Positions 1 to 9,337 are shown, counted from the stretch's first letter. The stretch is DNA of 64,000 bases from Undibacterium sp. (GCA_030645915.1 JAUSNO010000038.1:62001-126000); one strand, 5' to 3'. A program made the numbers and translations. Notes: generated by a model from the sequence alone, not told the origin.

Positions 1-1028
1 GTCGCAAAATCCATTTTTGAATAAATATCAGCGGGATCTCTGCGTAGAACGTGTTCTATCACACTCATATTTTCAACAAATTCACGCCAGTCCATTGCAT
101 TGAGAGCACGCAAACTAGCGATACTGTTGCTAATAGATACCTGATCAGCAGCCTGATGTTGTGATTCAAATTGCACTAAGTTTTCGATGGTTTGGCCTGT
201 CTCAGCAAGTCGTTGTGACAACCATGAAAGAGGTAGAGTGAGCGCAGGACCTTGTCCATGCAATAACCTCACAAGCTCGGCAACAAATGAACTGTCTGTT
301 GGAGGACTTGATCTCGCCATATCGGCAACCACCAGAATTAGATTGTTTGGATCTTTTTCTGCCGTTTCGGCCATTCTGTCAGCCCAGACACATGCTAGTT
401 TACGTTTATTAAGTGTAGTAGCAAGACGTGTTGAGATCCGACGTAGATTTTCTATCAATGCCAGGCGTAACATGATCGGAATCGCCCATAACTCACCTAA
501 TTTTAGTGTCGTCACCTGCTGATAAGCAATAACGAAAATTCTCAAACCTTCAGGATCTAGACGACCATCACCATGTGAAATAGTTTCTAGAGCGATGTCA
601 TAAACACGTGGTCTGCCTGCTGATATGCCAGTAAGTAGGTTCGGCAATTCTTTGCTGTAATTTTTAGGAAGGTGTCTCTTGGCAATTCGAATATGTTCCT
701 CAATCAGATAGAAATTATCAAGTAACCATTCTGCTGCGGGGGTCACTTGCCGACCAGACGTTATTGCTTCTGTTAATTGGTTGCATGTGTCGAGAATGAC
801 TTCTTCATTTTCTGCGAGGCGAATGAGTAATTGATCACGTCCGCTAGTCGTACTCAATTTATGGGCGTTGGCGAGGATGCTTCCGTGTTGCTCCATCTGT
901 GATGCGCTGAAAAGTTCAGCTCGAAATGGCAGCTCGTCACCGGCATGATCAACGCTACGATCGTTGCTGAACAATGCATTTTTAAATATTTGCAATTGAT
1001 CACGTAATGGATTGTGATGTGGTATCAC
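1..1028 (-). CDS. Cyclic beta-1,2-glucan synthase, N-terminal part (runs off window)
   Basis: Reading the minus strand from a GTG at 1028 gives 342 codons without a stop up to the window edge. The product matches what I know of the cytosolic N-terminal region of NdvB/Cgs-type cyclic glucan synthases: an LxxHG-like 'MEQHGSILANAHKL' stretch, then 'TPAAEWLLDNFYLIEEHIR', 'LPKNYSKELPNL', 'RVYDIALE', 'GELWAIPIMLRLALIENLRR' and 'DPADIYSKMDFAT'. In this family the region precedes a membrane glycosyltransferase (GT84) domain and a C-terminal GH94 phosphorylase domain, both of which would lie outside the window. The product would be a periplasmic or secreted cyclic glucan. An in-frame TAG lies six codons upstream of the GTG, which fixes the N-terminus closely; the ribosome site is weak. 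A conserved promoter-like element lies about 250 bp upstream. Confidence 0.82.
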   Translation of the reverse strand, partial: MIPHHNPLRDQLQIFKNALFSNDRSVDHAGDELPFRAELFSASQMEQHGSILANAHKLSTTSGRDQLLIRLAENEEVILDTCNQLTEAITSGRQVTPAAEWLLDNFYLIEEHIRIAKRHLPKNYSKELPNLLTGISAGRPRVYDIALETISHGDGRLDPEGLRIFVIAYQQVTTLKLGELWAIPIMLRLALIENLRRISTRLATTLNKRKLACVWADRMAETAEKDPNNLILVVADMARSSPPTDSSFVAELVRLLHGQGPALTLPLSWLSQRLAETGQTIENLVQFESQHQAADQVSISNSIASLRALNAMDWREFVENMSVIEHVLRRDPADIYSKMDFA

Positions 1029-1411
1029 CTCAGATGCTTCTTTCTATTCGAAGTCTTTGAATGAACTAATTAGGATTTCATTGCAATCATAAAAAAATCG
1101 CAACCTTGATGCACTCTTTAGCTTTTACTGATCTGGCCGTCACATAATATTTAAAAGCGTCTGCAGATCATTTAATTTGAATATTTTTAGTTGAAATATC
1201 CAATTTAAATATTTAGCAATACTCACATCCGCCTGATTTATTCACTTTTATTTGATCCTGGAATCCTCGCAAGCGTACAAAATAGATAGGATTTGGCAAA
1301 TACCATAATTGCTTAGAAATGACTACATGGATTCAGGTATTTATAAGACTATTATTAATTACAGCCTACAGAATTTAATACTATTGATACTCATTGGAAT
1401 GTGCGGTTAGG
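1029..1411. other. Intergenic region between glucan synthase gene and GGDEF-EAL gene
   Basis: AT-rich stretch with no convincing reading frame. It carries the 65-bp element at 1275-1339 described separately. I saw no terminator-like hairpin for the GGDEF-EAL gene that ends at 1412. Confidence 0.6.
1275..1340 (-). promoter_or_regulatory. Conserved 65-bp promoter-like element, copy 1
   Basis: On the plus strand this reads GTACAAAATA, a 10-nt spacer, GGCAAATACCA, then AAATGACTAC and an imperfect palindrome ending in AGGTA. Copy 2 at 40750-40815 has the same words at identical spacing. On the minus strand the palindrome (operator-like) lies upstream of a TTTGCC word and a TATCTATTTTG tract that could be -35 and -10. 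It would drive the glucan synthase gene with a leader of about 250 nt. The binding protein is unknown. Confidence 0.55.
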
Positions 1412-3964
1412 CTAGTGTTGCCATATCCAATTACCAGGATCTTTGTTTTCCATTAAGAAACTTTCTAACTCATCTCCCGGTAGTGGTCCGCTATAAAAAT
1501 ACCCTTGCATCTCATCACAACCTTGAGCAAGGAGCAATTTCATCTGTTCGTTTGTCTCGACCCCTTCTGCAATTACCTTTAGACGCAAACTGTGACCTAA
1601 TAAAATGATGATTTGTGCAATCGCAGCATTATCTTTATCCTTAACGATGTTGCTCACAAAGCTAATGTCAATTTTTAGCCTATCCACTGGCAGATGCTTG
1701 AGATAACTTAAGCTAGAATATCCAGTGCCAAAATCATCTATCGTGAGTTGTAGACCAAGCGCCTTTAGCTGAGTTAGTGTCAGCATAAATTTTTCCGAAT
1801 TTTCAAGCGCCAGACTTTCAGTCAGTTCCAGTTCGAGATATTTTGCCGCCAATCCTGTCTCAGCCAATACCGTTGTTACCATCTGTGTCAAATTATTGTT
1901 TCTGAACTGACGTGCAGATAAGTTAACTGCCATGGTCATTGCCGGAAAACCTGCGTCTTGCCATGTTTTTGCCTGAGTGCACGCTGTTCTTAACACCCAT
2001 TCACCGAGAGAAATAATTAGACCCGATTCTTCAGCAATAGGAATGAATCTTGACGGTGGCACGATACCTAATTCTGAATGTTTCCAACGCAATAGTGCCT
2101 CTACCCCAATTATTTTTCCTGTCAATATGTCTATCTGAGGCTGATAGGCGAGGGTCAGACTGTTATCAGCCATTGCCTTGCGTAAAGTCGATTCAAGCAT
2201 GAAGCGTTCGTGCACTCGCAGGTTCATTGCGCTATTGAAAAACTGAAAATTATTGCGCCCCCTTTCTTTTGCATGATACATAGCGGTATCCGCGTTCTTT
2301 AGTAGCGTACTCGCAGTGTCACCGTCTTGCGCGTAAAGGCTAATGCCGATACTGCACGTTACATGCAAACTCTGTTGTTCAACCTCAATCGGTTGTGCGA
2401 TGACTTCGAGTAATCGTCGTATCACAGCAGAGATACTTTCAGTGCTTTCCTGCTCAACCAAGATCAGTAAAAATTCATCTCCGCCTGAGCGCGCTGCAGT
2501 ATCTGCATTACGCAAACATGACGTTAAGCGCGTCGCAATGGCTTTTAAGACAATGTCACCTACATCATGACCCAAATTGTCGTTAACGAACTTGAAGTGA
2601 TCAAGATCAACAAATACCAGCGCCATCAGATGCTGACTACGTTTAGCTGAGCTGATCGCTTGCTGCAGCCGATCATTGAGCAGATTACGGTTAGGCAAAC
2701 CTGTTAGTGAGTCATGATTTGCCTGGTACTCCAACGTACTCTGATGCATCATCGATTCACTGATATCGTTTTGAATTCCGACAAAATGAGTGATCTCTCC
2801 AAGCTCATCACATACTGGTGCAATATGTAGATCGCTCCAGAAACGGCTACCGTCGAGACGAGTGTTGTGAGTGATGACATGGCCAGCACGCTTCTCGCGC
2901 AACGCATCCCGGATTTTCATCAGGTCTTGTCCAGGGCAAATTTTTTGCTCAATGCTAAGAAGGTCTTTTTCAATGACTTGTTCTGCTGAATAACCGGTAA
3001 TTCTCTCAAATGCAGGATTAATGTACTCGATCAGATAGGCATCCGTTTCACAGCGCGCAATGAAAACCGCTTCGGTGCTCGCTTCTAACGCGCGGTCTCG
3101 AAGTAGCAGTATTTTTTCCGCGTGCTTGCGCGCAGTGATATCCGTTAAAGTGATTATTGCCCCTAGCAGATCTTGCTGCTTTCCTGATAGAGGGCCAGCA
3201 TTGACAAAAAAATAGAGATCCGATGTACCGTGTTTTAACGTAACTTCACATTGTTGATGTTTGCCGCGCAGAATCGGTGCAATGTCAAACAAGCTTGAAT
3301 CGGCAAGATGCAGTGGAAATATTTTCGCAAACGCTTGTCCCAGAAAGTCGTCGATAGCGAGTGTGGCGGCGGCGCCGCTTGCGCGGATAATGTTTCCTTT
3401 GTCATTGCATACTATGATTGCTTCGGTGGTTTGCTCGAGCACCAATAAAGCCAATTTTTGCTCCGTCAAATCCGTCACTATGCATGAAATGGCATTCTTT
3501 CCGTCCAGCTGCAACAAATTAATTGAGATCAATATGGGGATCAAAACACCACTGCTGCTTAAAGTAAGTTCGCCCCGGCTTCCTCCATTGATCGCACGTC
3601 GTTGAATTGCCATAAACAAAGGTAAGTCGATAGGTACGATCCATTCCTGAATCATTGAAGAAACGACTCTCGTTTGCGGAGCATTGAGAATCTCGGCGAA
3701 ACGTCGATTGCAATACAAGATGACGCCATCGCTTCCGACGGTGACGATGCCTTCACTCATGCTCTCGATCAATGTGCGATAAGTGCTATTAGTGCTGTCT
3801 AGAGTAAGGACATGATTTCCTTTTTCGGTTGTTGTCATGATCGCGTCGACTTCACCATCTTGCATAGCGTGAAAGGTATCCTCGAACTCTTTCAGACGTT
3901 TGCGCAATGAGCCGCATTCGGCATTCAAACGCGAATAAGGCTTAGTAGAAGGGCGTTTTGACAT
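1412..3964 (-). CDS. Triple-PAS GGDEF-EAL protein (c-di-GMP turnover)
   Basis: A protein of 850 residues from the ATG at 3964, which has AGGAG about ten bases upstream; the frame extends further but without a good site. Three PAS-like segments (about 60-165, 165-280, 285-400) precede a GGDEF domain (about 410-575) and an EAL domain (about 600-850). The GGDEF signature is intact at 494-498, with an RxxD inhibitory site (RNAD) five residues before it. The EAL domain has the EAL motif at 622-624 and DDFGTGYSSL, so both synthesis and breakdown of c-di-GMP are possible. It has no membrane segments and is presumably cytosolic. The ATG lies 20 bp after the kaiB stop, so it is very likely co-transcribed with kaiC-kaiB, tying the clock-like proteins to c-di-GMP output. 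That link is an inference from gene order. Confidence 0.9.
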   Translation of the reverse strand: MSKRPSTKPYSRLNAECGSLRKRLKEFEDTFHAMQDGEVDAIMTTTEKGNHVLTLDSTNSTYRTLIESMSEGIVTVGSDGVILYCNRRFAEILNAPQTRVVSSMIQEWIVPIDLPLFMAIQRRAINGGSRGELTLSSSGVLIPILISINLLQLDGKNAISCIVTDLTEQKLALLVLEQTTEAIIVCNDKGNIIRASGAAATLAIDDFLGQAFAKIFPLHLADSSLFDIAPILRGKHQQCEVTLKHGTSDLYFFVNAGPLSGKQQDLLGAIITLTDITARKHAEKILLLRDRALEASTEAVFIARCETDAYLIEYINPAFERITGYSAEQVIEKDLLSIEQKICPGQDLMKIRDALREKRAGHVITHNTRLDGSRFWSDLHIAPVCDELGEITHFVGIQNDISESMMHQSTLEYQANHDSLTGLPNRNLLNDRLQQAISSAKRSQHLMALVFVDLDHFKFVNDNLGHDVGDIVLKAIATRLTSCLRNADTAARSGGDEFLLILVEQESTESISAVIRRLLEVIAQPIEVEQQSLHVTCSIGISLYAQDGDTASTLLKNADTAMYHAKERGRNNFQFFNSAMNLRVHERFMLESTLRKAMADNSLTLAYQPQIDILTGKIIGVEALLRWKHSELGIVPPSRFIPIAEESGLIISLGEWVLRTACTQAKTWQDAGFPAMTMAVNLSARQFRNNNLTQMVTTVLAETGLAAKYLELELTESLALENSEKFMLTLTQLKALGLQLTIDDFGTGYSSLSYLKHLPVDRLKIDISFVSNIVKDKDNAAIAQIIILLGHSLRLKVIAEGVETNEQMKLLLAQGCDEMQGYFYSGPLPGDELESFLMENKDPGNWIWQH

Positions 3965-3984
3965 GTCTGTAATGCTCCTGCTAG

Positions 3985-4395
3985 TCAATGGTCGTGCTGA
4001 CGCCAGCCGACGTGAGCATGTGTCGGAATATCCAAACTGGCACAAACCTGGGCTGCATTGGCTAGATTGCCAATAATGCGACACACCGGCAGAGGCAGCT
4101 CTTTGATAAGCGTGGGGATAGCAACGATCTGATCAATCTTGGCGCGCTCCGGTTGTTGGTAAAGGTCAATGACTTCCAGCTGGTAACCATTTTTCAAGTA
4201 CTTTTCGCAAATGTTTTTGATATTCGATATTGCATGCATTGATTGTCGACTGGTCCCCGCCACATACAGGCGTAGCAAGTAGCCCTCTGACTGAGCTGCC
4301 GGTTGATCATGCCTGGATTGAGCTGCTTTCATGGCTTTTTTGCGAATGCCGCTGACAGCGAATTTGCGGACATGGCTATCATTTTTCTGTTCCAT
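3985..4395 (-). CDS. kaiB: KaiB-family protein
   Basis: The region from about residue 38 to 125 carries the KaiB pattern: 'YLLRLYVAGTSRQS', 'NIKNICEKYL', 'YQLEVIDLYQQPERAKIDQI', 'AIPTLIKELPLPVCRIIGNL'. KaiB is a thioredoxin-like, fold-switching partner of KaiC. I chose the ATG at 4395, which overlaps the kaiC stop by 17 bp (translational coupling); there is no clear ribosome site, and the ATG at 4332 would give a shorter product. The N-terminal extension of about 38 residues is basic and not part of the standard KaiB fold (about 100 residues). It lies between kaiC and the GGDEF-EAL gene. As in most non-cyanobacterial kaiBC loci, no kaiA is present nearby. Confidence 0.88.
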   Translation of the reverse strand: MEQKNDSHVRKFAVSGIRKKAMKAAQSRHDQPAAQSEGYLLRLYVAGTSRQSMHAISNIKNICEKYLKNGYQLEVIDLYQQPERAKIDQIVAIPTLIKELPLPVCRIIGNLANAAQVCASLDIPTHAHVGWRQHDH

Positions 4396-6088
4396 CAAAT
4401 GACGGAAATGTGTCTGATTGGCGAAGCTTTGACATCTTCCGATTGGTTTCACTGGATTGAATGGCACCCTGACGATCAAGTTCAGTAAGGCGCGCCAGCT
4501 CTGCCTGATGGGCATTGAACTCCGCTTCTATCGCGGCGATCTGAGCATCCTTTAACTTGCGCTTTCGGTCAAGTTCAAGGGTGCGATATTCGATATCATA
4601 TTTGTGCGTTAGTGCGATCAATTTCTCTTGCGCTTCCTGGCCAAGGCGTGCCGACCCCGTCAGGACTCCTGCAGAGCCAGTGTAGACGTCGGATAATTCT
4701 ATGCCATGCTCACTCAATGTAAATTCGCGCATTTGATTGGAATGCGACATGCCGCGCGATTTCAACACCAGCATCAGGCGGTTGCGTTCGCCATTGGTTT
4801 CGATATCGCGTAGCTGTAACCAGGTGTCTATGATCGATGAAATGCCAATGTCAGGCGTGGTCGGCGTTGCGGCATGACCGCTCAATGTGACGAAATTCGA
4901 TGTAATCTGTTGTGACTTAAGAAAATTCACCAGTCGCAGTAACATCGATTTTAATGCTGTTGGATCTTCCAAACTATGCAAGGTACTGATAGGGTCGAAA
5001 ATAACTGTGCTGGGTTTAAACTCATTGATAGCCTGGTGAAATTTGGCCAGATGCATTTCGAGTCCATACAGACTAGGACGTGTCATGACAAATTGTAGTA
5101 ATTCGCTATCTAGCAAGGGTTGCAGATCAATGCCTACCGATCGCATATTGCGGATGATTTGATTGCGCGGTTCTTCCAGCGAGAAGTATAGACAACGCTC
5201 TCCCTTGGCGCAGGTGGCCTGAGCAAATTTTGCCGCCAGACTGCTCTTGCCGCTGCCCGGAGGACCAGACACCAAAATGGTGCTACCGCGAAAATATCCC
5301 TTTCCACCTAACATCGAGTCTAATCGAGGCACTCCGGTGGAAATTCGCTCCTCTGACACCGGCAAATCCAGGCTGAGCGCCGTAATCGGCAGCACTGAGA
5401 TCCCTTTCTCTGTAATTAGAAACGGATATTCATTGCTGCCATGTGCCGAACCACGATATTTCACGATCCGCAACAAGCGGGTAGTGGCATGTCGTGTTAC
5501 GCGATTTTCCAATAGGATGACACAATCAGAAACGTATTCCTCCATGCCATCACGAGTGAGATTGGTTATGCCGCTTTCAGCCGTAATGATGACAGTCAGA
5601 CCGCGCGCTTTAAGCCAGTGCAACAGCCGACGTATTTCTTCCCGGATCAACACAGGATTTGGCAAAGCCATAAATAGCATGTCAACAGAATCAAGCACTA
5701 CGCGTTTGGCGTTAACTTTTTTCAATGCCAGATCAAGTCGAATAAATAAACCATCCAGATCGTAAGGGCCATTAACCTGATTGCGCTCGAGTTGAACATG
5801 ATCAATCTCGATCCTATTTTCATCAATCAGAGTACCAACGTTAAAGCCAAACGAATCAACGTTTCTGCACAATTCAATTGCATCTTCTTCAAAAGAAAAG
5901 AAGACACCCGCTTCGCCGTATAAAACTGCACCTTGAATTAAAAACTCAAGCGCGAATAGTGTTTTTCCGGTACCTGTGCCGCCACACAGTAACGTTGATC
6001 TTCCACACGGCAAACCTCCGCTGGTAATGTCATCCAGTCCTTCAATTCCAGTCGGAGTTTTTTTTACGCCATCGTTAATGATAGGCAT
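4379..6088 (-). CDS. kaiC: KaiC-family double-domain ATPase
   Basis: A 569-residue tandem RecA-like protein. CI has the Walker A GGTGTGKT (36-43) and the catalytic pair EE (67-68). CII has GPPGSGKS (275-282) and EE (305-306). The cyanobacterial phosphorylation pair S431/T432 aligns by eye with S417-S418 ('GISSIIDT'), giving a Ser-Ser pair, and the T426 equivalent appears to be Pro412. This is closer to KaiC2/KaiC3-type proteins than to the clock KaiC. After the CII domain comes a tail of about 85 residues, charged and predicted coiled coil (about 485-545), which makes it longer than the usual 519 residues. The start has AAGGAG eight bases upstream. An FNR-type box lies about 210 bp upstream. 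Autokinase/ATPase activity is known for the family; true clock function is unproven here. Confidence 0.93.
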   Translation of the reverse strand: MPIINDGVKKTPTGIEGLDDITSGGLPCGRSTLLCGGTGTGKTLFALEFLIQGAVLYGEAGVFFSFEEDAIELCRNVDSFGFNVGTLIDENRIEIDHVQLERNQVNGPYDLDGLFIRLDLALKKVNAKRVVLDSVDMLFMALPNPVLIREEIRRLLHWLKARGLTVIITAESGITNLTRDGMEEYVSDCVILLENRVTRHATTRLLRIVKYRGSAHGSNEYPFLITEKGISVLPITALSLDLPVSEERISTGVPRLDSMLGGKGYFRGSTILVSGPPGSGKSSLAAKFAQATCAKGERCLYFSLEEPRNQIIRNMRSVGIDLQPLLDSELLQFVMTRPSLYGLEMHLAKFHQAINEFKPSTVIFDPISTLHSLEDPTALKSMLLRLVNFLKSQQITSNFVTLSGHAATPTTPDIGISSIIDTWLQLRDIETNGERNRLMLVLKSRGMSHSNQMREFTLSEHGIELSDVYTGSAGVLTGSARLGQEAQEKLIALTHKYDIEYRTLELDRKRKLKDAQIAAIEAEFNAHQAELARLTELDRQGAIQSSETNRKMSKLRQSDTFPSFDGTEK

Positions 6089-6300
6089 GATGGCACTCCT
6101 TTTGAAAAATGGTCAGCAATTATTAAAACGAATATCGATTCAACATACGAATCTAATCGAGAAGTTCATGGTCATTCATTGATAATTTTTGGTTGAGAAA
6201 TTGAGAAATTGAGACTTGTAACCGATAACATAAATTGACATTTTTGTTTCTTCATTTCAAAAAATCTGCAATGAGTTTATGTTCAGTACTTTTATGCATT

Positions 6301-6314
6301 TTGACAATTATCAA
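6301..6314 (-). promoter_or_regulatory. FNR-type box upstream of kaiC
   Basis: TTGACAATTATCAA matches TTGAT-N4-ATCAA at 9 of 10 positions. On the minus strand a CATAAA hexamer (6281-6276) lies about 29 bp from the box centre, roughly where a class II activated promoter would have its -10. This would give kaiC a leader of about 180 nt. The site was assigned by eye. Confidence 0.55.
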
Positions 6315-6517
6315 TTTTCAATTCGTTGTCTCAAGCTTTTCAAATTCAATTAAAAAATGAAATATTTTTTCGAAATTGATTTTTTTTATTTTATTCATCT
6401 GCGATATGAATGCTGAGAAACATGCAAACGCTATTGGTGATTCGGATTGTTTTGTAACAATGGCCCGGAGTGTTTTATTTCAATTTGAACTCACGAATTA
6501 TCAATTGCATCTCAAAC

Positions 6518-6531
6518 TTGATAAATATCAT
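6518..6531 (+). promoter_or_regulatory. FNR-type box upstream of PEBP gene
   Basis: TTGATAAATATCAT matches the FNR consensus at 9 of 10 positions. GATAAT at 6553-6558 is a 5/6 match to the -10 hexamer, with its centre 31 bp from the box centre, as in class II FNR promoters. The PEBP gene begins about 180 bp further on. Confidence 0.6.
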
Positions 6532-6745
6532 TCTTTGCACACAACTATCCCTGATAATTTATTTCATAACAGGTTCTGTTTTGATATTAGTCATTAACAG
6601 ACAACATGCAAAAAAACGTCTTAAATTTCATTAATATTTCGTATGAATAGTGCTAAATAATTGTAGCGCAGCGGCATTGGTGATGAATTTGAGTGCCTTT
6701 ATGTCTAGGTTCTGAATATTTAATTGATTCATGAGGGGGAGAATA

Positions 6746-7219
6746 ATGAGCTTGCGTTTACGTTCAATGGCATTTGATACCAACTCGGCTATTCCAGTGC
6801 GCTATACATGCGATGGAGAAAATCTTTCTCCGCCGATTTCCTGGTCAGGCGTACCCCCAGGCACAAATAGTTTGGTACTGATCGTTGATGATCCAGATGC
6901 TCCAGATCCGGCAGCGCCTCAGAGAACATGGGTACATTGGTTGTTGTATAACATTCCGGCGTCAACGTCTGACTTACCAGAAAATGTCACTTATGCCCAA
7001 TTGCCAAATGGCACTAGAGAGGGTTTAAACGACTGGCAACGGACTGGATATGGAGGACCTTGCCCTCCAATTGGATGTCATCGATACTTTCATAAATTGT
7101 ATGCGCTGGATACGTTTTTGCGAGAGATGCGCAATCCAAACAAAGCACAAATAGAAATAGCGATGCGTGGTCATGTCCTTGACCACGCTGAACTGATAGG
7201 ACTATATCACCGCAAATAA
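6746..7219 (+). CDS. YbhB/YbcL family PEBP-like protein
   Basis: A 157-residue phosphatidylethanolamine-binding-protein-like fold (bacterial Raf-kinase-inhibitor-like). Visible signatures are the ligand-pocket motif 'VDDPDAPDPAAPQRTWVHWLLYNIP' in two parts (DDPDAP and WVHWLLYNIP) and 'GYGGPCPPIGCHRYFHKLYALD', with the conserved PPxGxHRY. It has no signal peptide, so it is cytosolic. The start at 6746 is preceded by AGGGGGAG; an ATG five codons earlier overlaps that ribosome site and is rejected. The biochemical role in bacteria is poorly defined. An FNR-type promoter lies upstream, which places it in the putative low-oxygen regulon. Confidence 0.88.
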   Translation: MSLRLRSMAFDTNSAIPVRYTCDGENLSPPISWSGVPPGTNSLVLIVDDPDAPDPAAPQRTWVHWLLYNIPASTSDLPENVTYAQLPNGTREGLNDWQRTGYGGPCPPIGCHRYFHKLYALDTFLREMRNPNKAQIEIAMRGHVLDHAELIGLYHRK

Positions 7220-7356
7220 GCCTATCGTTTAGCTATCTGCATGAAGCTACTTTGGCGTGTTCTAGAGCAATTGAAGACGCCTTTATTGATTAACTCTACC
7301 GCCCAGCATTAGCAGTCTTTTCCTTTATTCAGGATTGCTACCTGTACTCAATTAGT

Positions 7357-7370
7357 TTGATTGGAATCAA
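7357..7370 (+). promoter_or_regulatory. Perfect FNR-type box upstream of phaC
   Basis: TTGATTGGAATCAA is a 10/10 match to TTGAT-N4-ATCAA. It lies 57 bp before the phaC ATG. The -10 is poor (AACAAT at about 7393-7398, 32 bp from the box centre), consistent with a promoter that needs an activator. Confidence 0.7.
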
Positions 7371-7426
7371 ATCAACTCGCTCAGTTGTTTGCAACAATGC
7401 ATATCTAATCAATCAGGAGCTTGCAG

Positions 7427-9250
7427 ATGAAGACTAATCAATCCAGCCTTGCTGCTCTGGCAAGTGCGGGGGATCCGCACCACATCTGCTATCTGACTGG
7501 TGATGAAGGTAAGGTGAATCCGTTAGATATGGCAATACATTCTTTGATTGCTGAGCTCACTGGTGGCATTTCACCGGTGAGTGTGATGCAGGCATGGTCT
7601 GATTGGGCGATTCATTTTGCTATTTCTCCTGGAAAACAAGTCGAATTACTGACGACGTTGCAAAGACAGACGACAAACTGGCTAACGCTCCATCAAGAAC
7701 TGTTGCATAAAAGAGCCCCGGAAAAGGCACAAGCCACTGACAGAAAAGATACTCGTTTTACGCACGAAAGTTGGGGAAATTGGCCATTCAATGCAATTAG
7801 TCGCATTTTTTTACAAAACCAACAATTATTGCAAGAAGCCACGACGGGAGTGCGCGGTGTCTCACCACATCATGAGAATGTGGTGAATTTTATGTCCAGA
7901 CAAATACTCGACGTTATTTCTCCCTCCAATTATCCTTGGCTTAATCCAGAAGTACTTGCAGCTACTGTTGAATCGGGCGGAAAAAATCTATTGTCGGGCC
8001 TAGAAAACTGGATGCATGATATCGATTTGAAACAATCACAGGTTAATGATAATGAAAAAAAATTAGCAAATAAAATACAGTATCTTCCTGGTCGCGATGT
8101 CGCGTTAACTCCTGGAAAAGTTGTTTTTCGCAATGACTTAATTGAACTGATTCAGTATTCGCCACAAACGCCACAAGTCTTTTCTGAACCTGTATTGATC
8201 GTCCCCTCATGGATCATGAAGTTTTATATTCTTGATCTCTCGCCTCATAACTCCATGGTACGTTTTTTGGTTGAGCAAGGTCATACTGTCTTCATGATTT
8301 CGTGGAAAAATCCGGACAAAGAGGATCGTGATCTTGGCATGCACGACTATATTGAAAGTGGACTGTTTGAAGCATTGGCTGAAGTAGCTCGTATCACTAA
8401 TAAAACCCCGGTACACACTGCTGGTTATTGTCTAGGGGGGACGCTCTTGGCGATAGGTGTAGCCGCTCTTGCAAACGGTGTCTCATTACAGGGTGGATAT
8501 GCTGTGCCTCCGATAAAAAGTGTTAGCTTATTGGCCGCCCAGACTGATTTTAGCGAGCCTGGTGAATTGGGATTATTCATCGACGAGAGTCAGTTAGCGA
8601 TGCTTGATGCACAAATGTGGGAAAAAGGTTATCTGGATGGTGATCAGATGGCAAAATCATTTCAATTGCTCAACTCACGTGATCTTATTTGGTCAAAAAT
8701 CATGCGTGAATATCAGCTAGGAACGCGAAATTCGCCAAGTGATCTGATGTCTTGGAATGCGGATACCACACGCTTGCCTTACAGGATGCATAGTGAGTAT
8801 TTAAAACATCTTTTTTTGCATAACGATTTGGCGGAAGGTCGTTACGAAATCGATGGAACTGCGGTCTCCCTGCGTGATATTCACGTTCCCATGTTTGTTG
8901 TAGGTACCGCACACGACCATGTATCCCCATGGCGCTCTGTATATAAAATTCTTTCTTTAACCGATGCGCCTGTCGAGTTTGTCCTTTCATCTGGCGGACA
9001 CAATGCGGGTATCGTATCTGAACCTGGTCATGCCAACCGGCAATATCAATATTTGCCTGCTGATGCCCAATTCAAAAATATCGATCCGGAAAAATGGTTA
9101 AGCAAGACGATTGCAAAACCTGGTTCCTGGTGGGTGTATTGGCAGCAATGGCTTTCTCAGCATTCGAGTTCAACAAAAATTAAAGCATTGGATCCAATAG
9201 AAGTAAATCAATTGGGCAATGCACCAGGGAAATATATATTCATGAAATAA
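7427..9250 (+). CDS. phaC: Class I poly(3-hydroxyalkanoate) synthase
   Basis: A 607-residue PHA synthase that polymerises 3-hydroxyacyl-CoA at the granule surface. An N-terminal PhaC_N region is followed by an alpha/beta-hydrolase core with the PhaC nucleophile box GYCLGG (Cys at about residue 335). The catalytic Asp is in 'GTAHDHVSPW' and the His in 'SGGHNAGIV'. Length and single-subunit architecture fit class I. The ATG at 7427 has AGGAG seven bases upstream; a TTG two codons earlier is rejected. Its precursor supply may come from phaB at 37.4 kb, and a phasin is at 31.0 kb, so the PHA genes are dispersed rather than in the usual phaCAB operon; no beta-ketothiolase (phaA) is seen in the window. 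A perfect FNR-type box lies directly upstream. Confidence 0.95.
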   Translation: MKTNQSSLAALASAGDPHHICYLTGDEGKVNPLDMAIHSLIAELTGGISPVSVMQAWSDWAIHFAISPGKQVELLTTLQRQTTNWLTLHQELLHKRAPEKAQATDRKDTRFTHESWGNWPFNAISRIFLQNQQLLQEATTGVRGVSPHHENVVNFMSRQILDVISPSNYPWLNPEVLAATVESGGKNLLSGLENWMHDIDLKQSQVNDNEKKLANKIQYLPGRDVALTPGKVVFRNDLIELIQYSPQTPQVFSEPVLIVPSWIMKFYILDLSPHNSMVRFLVEQGHTVFMISWKNPDKEDRDLGMHDYIESGLFEALAEVARITNKTPVHTAGYCLGGTLLAIGVAALANGVSLQGGYAVPPIKSVSLLAAQTDFSEPGELGLFIDESQLAMLDAQMWEKGYLDGDQMAKSFQLLNSRDLIWSKIMREYQLGTRNSPSDLMSWNADTTRLPYRMHSEYLKHLFLHNDLAEGRYEIDGTAVSLRDIHVPMFVVGTAHDHVSPWRSVYKILSLTDAPVEFVLSSGGHNAGIVSEPGHANRQYQYLPADAQFKNIDPEKWLSKTIAKPGSWWVYWQQWLSQHSSSTKIKALDPIEVNQLGNAPGKYIFMK

Positions 9251-9337
9251 CACGCACTGGTTGCTGACGATGTGATTTCTGAAGATATCGAGAGGGTGAC
9301 CGTTGATTGACTTGATATTTTTCGACAAGACCATCTC

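Larger units (their letters stand above)
6089..6745. other. Divergent intergenic region between kaiC and PEBP gene
   Basis: A 657-bp AT-rich region. It holds two FNR-type boxes (6301-6314 and 6518-6531) and a short tandem run of TTGAGAAA at about 6194-6212. A 73-codon frame at 6376-6597 overlaps the second box and resembles nothing, so I do not treat it as a gene. Confidence 0.6.

Noticed and set aside
187-522. Plus-strand frame of 111 codons
   Set aside because: It lies antisense to the glucan synthase coding region, which has clear family motifs over the whole stretch.
5247-5765. 172-codon plus-strand frame
   Set aside because: Antisense shadow of kaiC.
6376-6597. 73-codon frame between kaiC and the PEBP gene
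   Set aside because: No ribosome site, no resemblance to any family, and it overlaps a well-placed FNR-type box.
9312-9325. FNR-like word TTGATATTTTTCGA before mgtA
   Set aside because: Only 8/10 and 12 bp from the start codon, so no room for a class II promoter.
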